Assembly: GCA_903872255.1 (NCBI GenBank)
Contig: CAIQJW010000091.1
Span: 1-7,030, forward strand
Origin: an uncultured delta proteobacterium
Lineage (GTDB): Bacteria > Desulfobacterota > Syntrophorhabdia > Syntrophorhabdales > Syntrophorhabdaceae
DNA: 7,030 bases
Direction: 5' to 3'
Part shown: in pieces, positions 5,865-7,030 of the stretch
Layout: each line of letters starts with the position of its first letter
Position numbering within the stretch: the first letter of the stretch is position 1
Notes under the pieces: model-generated
Database searches by the model: none
Told to the model about the DNA's origin: nothing
Seen by the model: only the letters and a program-made list of their open reading frames with translations
Position numbers and translations under genes: made by a program

Positions 5865-7030
5865 ATGCACAAGATATTGATCATAGACGATGAAAAAAAC
5901 ATACTCGACTCGCTCTCGGGGATCCTCGAGGACGAAGGGTTTGAAGTATCCAAGGCCATGGATGGCAAGCAAGGCCTTGAGGTCTTTGACAGAGAAGCTC
6001 CTCACGTCGTACTCCTCGATGTATGGATGCCCGAGATGGACGGGATCCAGGTACTCAAGGAGATAAGGGCCAGGAAGAATGACGCGCGGGTTGTCGTGAT
6101 ATCGGGCCACGGCACGATATCGACCGCCGTCGAGGCGGTCAAGATGGGTGCATATGATTTCCTGGAAAAGCCTCTTTCTATCGATAAGGTCCTTGAAGTG
6201 GTGTACCGCAGCATTGGTGCAGACTCGCCCCAGACGCCCGATGTAGCCGATTTCAAGTTCGAAGCATCATCGGGAGTTGAGGTCAAACAAAAGACCATCG
6301 GGAAAAGTACGGTCGTATATGGCGTCGGCCTCCATTCCGGTGTCAAGACCGGCATGATCCTCCTGCCGATGCCCGAAAATACAGGAATTATCTTTGAGAC
6401 GATCCCGGATGGCGAACGCATACCGGCATATATCGACTACGTCTTTTCGGTCGGGTACGCGTCATCGCTCAAGGGAAAGAACAACATGGTCCGAACGGTG
6501 GAACATCTCCTGTCGGCCTGCCATATGTACGGGATAACCAACCTTCTCGTAAAGGTCAGCGAAGAGGTCCCCATCCTCGACGGATCTGCGATAGAGATCT
6601 GCAACAAGATCGACGAAGCGGGTATCGTCACACAGGCGTATGGCATTCAGCCGCTCGTCATAACGGAAAAAGTGGAACTGGGGAATCTCCAGAATGGGAA
6701 ATATATTATCGCAGAACCATCTGATTCATTCGAGATCGAATATCACCTGGAGCAGAGAAAGCCGATCGGTACCCAGGATTATTCTTTTGTTGGCGATACC
6801 GGGGATTATGTCGCCAACATAGCCCCCGCCCGGACATTCGGTTTCCTTAAGGATTTCGAACAGCTGGCCAAGATGGGCCTCGGCACCGGCGGAAGGATAA
6901 ATAATTTTATCATCATCGGCGATGACGACGTTATCAATACGAAGCTGCGTTTTGACGATGAGTTCGTGAGGCACAAGGTGCTCGACCTGATCGGAGACTT
7001 ATACCTTCTGAACCGTCCCATCATCGGAAA
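5865..7030 (+). CDS. lpxC: Response-regulator receiver domain fused to UDP-3-O-acyl-GlcNAc deacetylase (LpxC), 3' end cut by window
   Basis: An uninterrupted frame of 388 complete codons runs off the right edge. Residues 1-115 form a receiver of the NtrC/NtrX style: acidic pair Asp8-Asp9, phosphoacceptor Asp52 in LLDVWMPEMDG, Ser80 in VVVISGHG and Lys102 in FLEKPL, with GTISTAVEAVKMGAYDF between. After a linker of about 25 residues (116-140), LpxC begins at KQKTIGKSTVVYGVGLHSG. It shows TVEHLLSA (Glu213, His214), PILDGSA, APARTFGF, GLGTGGRINN and FVRHKVLDLIGD (His370, Lys371, Asp374, Asp378), corresponding to E. coli E78/H79 and H238/K239/D242/D246. The final catalytic histidine (E. coli H265) would lie past the edge; about 50 residues are missing. 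LpxC performs the committed, zinc-dependent deacetylation of lipid A synthesis in the cytoplasm. The ATG is fixed by an in-frame TAA at 5856-5858. There is no DNA-binding or AAA+ domain in the visible part. Confidence 0.96.
   Translation, partial: MHKILIIDDEKNILDSLSGILEDEGFEVSKAMDGKQGLEVFDREAPHVVLLDVWMPEMDGIQVLKEIRARKNDARVVVISGHGTISTAVEAVKMGAYDFLEKPLSIDKVLEVVYRSIGADSPQTPDVADFKFEASSGVEVKQKTIGKSTVVYGVGLHSGVKTGMILLPMPENTGIIFETIPDGERIPAYIDYVFSVGYASSLKGKNNMVRTVEHLLSACHMYGITNLLVKVSEEVPILDGSAIEICNKIDEAGIVTQAYGIQPLVITEKVELGNLQNGKYIIAEPSDSFEIEYHLEQRKPIGTQDYSFVGDTGDYVANIAPARTFGFLKDFEQLAKMGLGTGGRINNFIIIGDDDVINTKLRFDDEFVRHKVLDLIGDLYLLNRPIIG

Noticed and set aside
5858..5893. Tiny overlapping frame starting at ATG 5858, eleven codons, out of frame with receiver-LpxC
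   Set aside because: It has no ribosome binding site and lies upstream of the predicted transcript start. It is most likely chance, although it could act as an upstream frame if the real start of transcription is earlier.
6002..6421. Minus-strand open frame opposite the receiver-LpxC gene
   Set aside because: It is antisense to a gene with well-supported motifs on the plus strand and has no domain features; the same holds for the other minus-strand frames between 5763 and 7024.
1..7030. CRISPR arrays, tRNA or rRNA genes, insertion sequences, riboswitches
   Set aside because: No regularly spaced direct repeats, cloverleaf or rRNA-like stretches, transposase motifs or known riboswitch cores were seen. 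Nearly all of the window is protein-coding.

Overview
The window comes from a Gram-negative bacterium. It carries genes for lipid A synthesis (LpxC) and lipoprotein acylation (Lnt), and base composition is close to half G+C. A membrane HD-domain c-di-AMP phosphodiesterase gene (pgpH type) sits between phoH and ybeY, with lnt directly after ybeY. That arrangement, together with the protein style, suggests a deltaproteobacterial (Desulfobacterota-like) or similar environmental lineage. This taxonomic guess is inference; no rRNA or lineage-specific marker is present.

Layout. (1) Positions 1-252, plus strand: the 3' end of an AMP-forming acyl-CoA synthetase, closed by a strong intrinsic terminator at 271-302. 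(2) 329-1024, plus strand: rnc (RNase III), with a GTG start. (3) 1025-1138: the convergent junction between rnc and lnt, filled by an imperfect inverted repeat of a CGTAAATCGT-type sequence whose right arm supplies the last codons and stop of lnt. (4) 5741 down to 1127, minus strand: a tight operon phoH - pgpH - ybeY - lnt. phoH and pgpH overlap by 20 bp. pgpH and ybeY overlap by about 104 bp in different frames. (5) 5742-5864: a divergent, AT-rich intergenic region with one promoter candidate in each direction. (6) 5865 to the window end, plus strand: an open gene encoding a phosphoacceptor receiver domain fused in frame to LpxC, the committed enzyme of lipid A synthesis.

The receiver-LpxC fusion is the standout. 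Its reading frame is uninterrupted across the junction. The receiver has all the canonical phosphorylation residues, and the LpxC part has the zinc and catalytic residues expected up to the window edge. This suggests that a two-component phosphorelay controls lipid A synthesis directly at the enzyme, not through transcription. Its best promoter candidate places the transcript start within a few bases of the ATG, and no Shine-Dalgarno is visible, so the mRNA may be leaderless.

How the genes fit together. Much of the window concerns envelope biogenesis (LpxC, Lnt), RNA processing (RNase III, YbeY, the PhoH-like ATPase) and second-messenger turnover (PgpH). phoH, ybeY and lnt are neighbours in many bacteria. 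The pgpH insertion resembles the order seen in Firmicutes and some deltaproteobacteria, while ending in lnt resembles the proteobacterial order. The proteobacterial corC/ybeX gene that often lies between ybeY and lnt is absent here.
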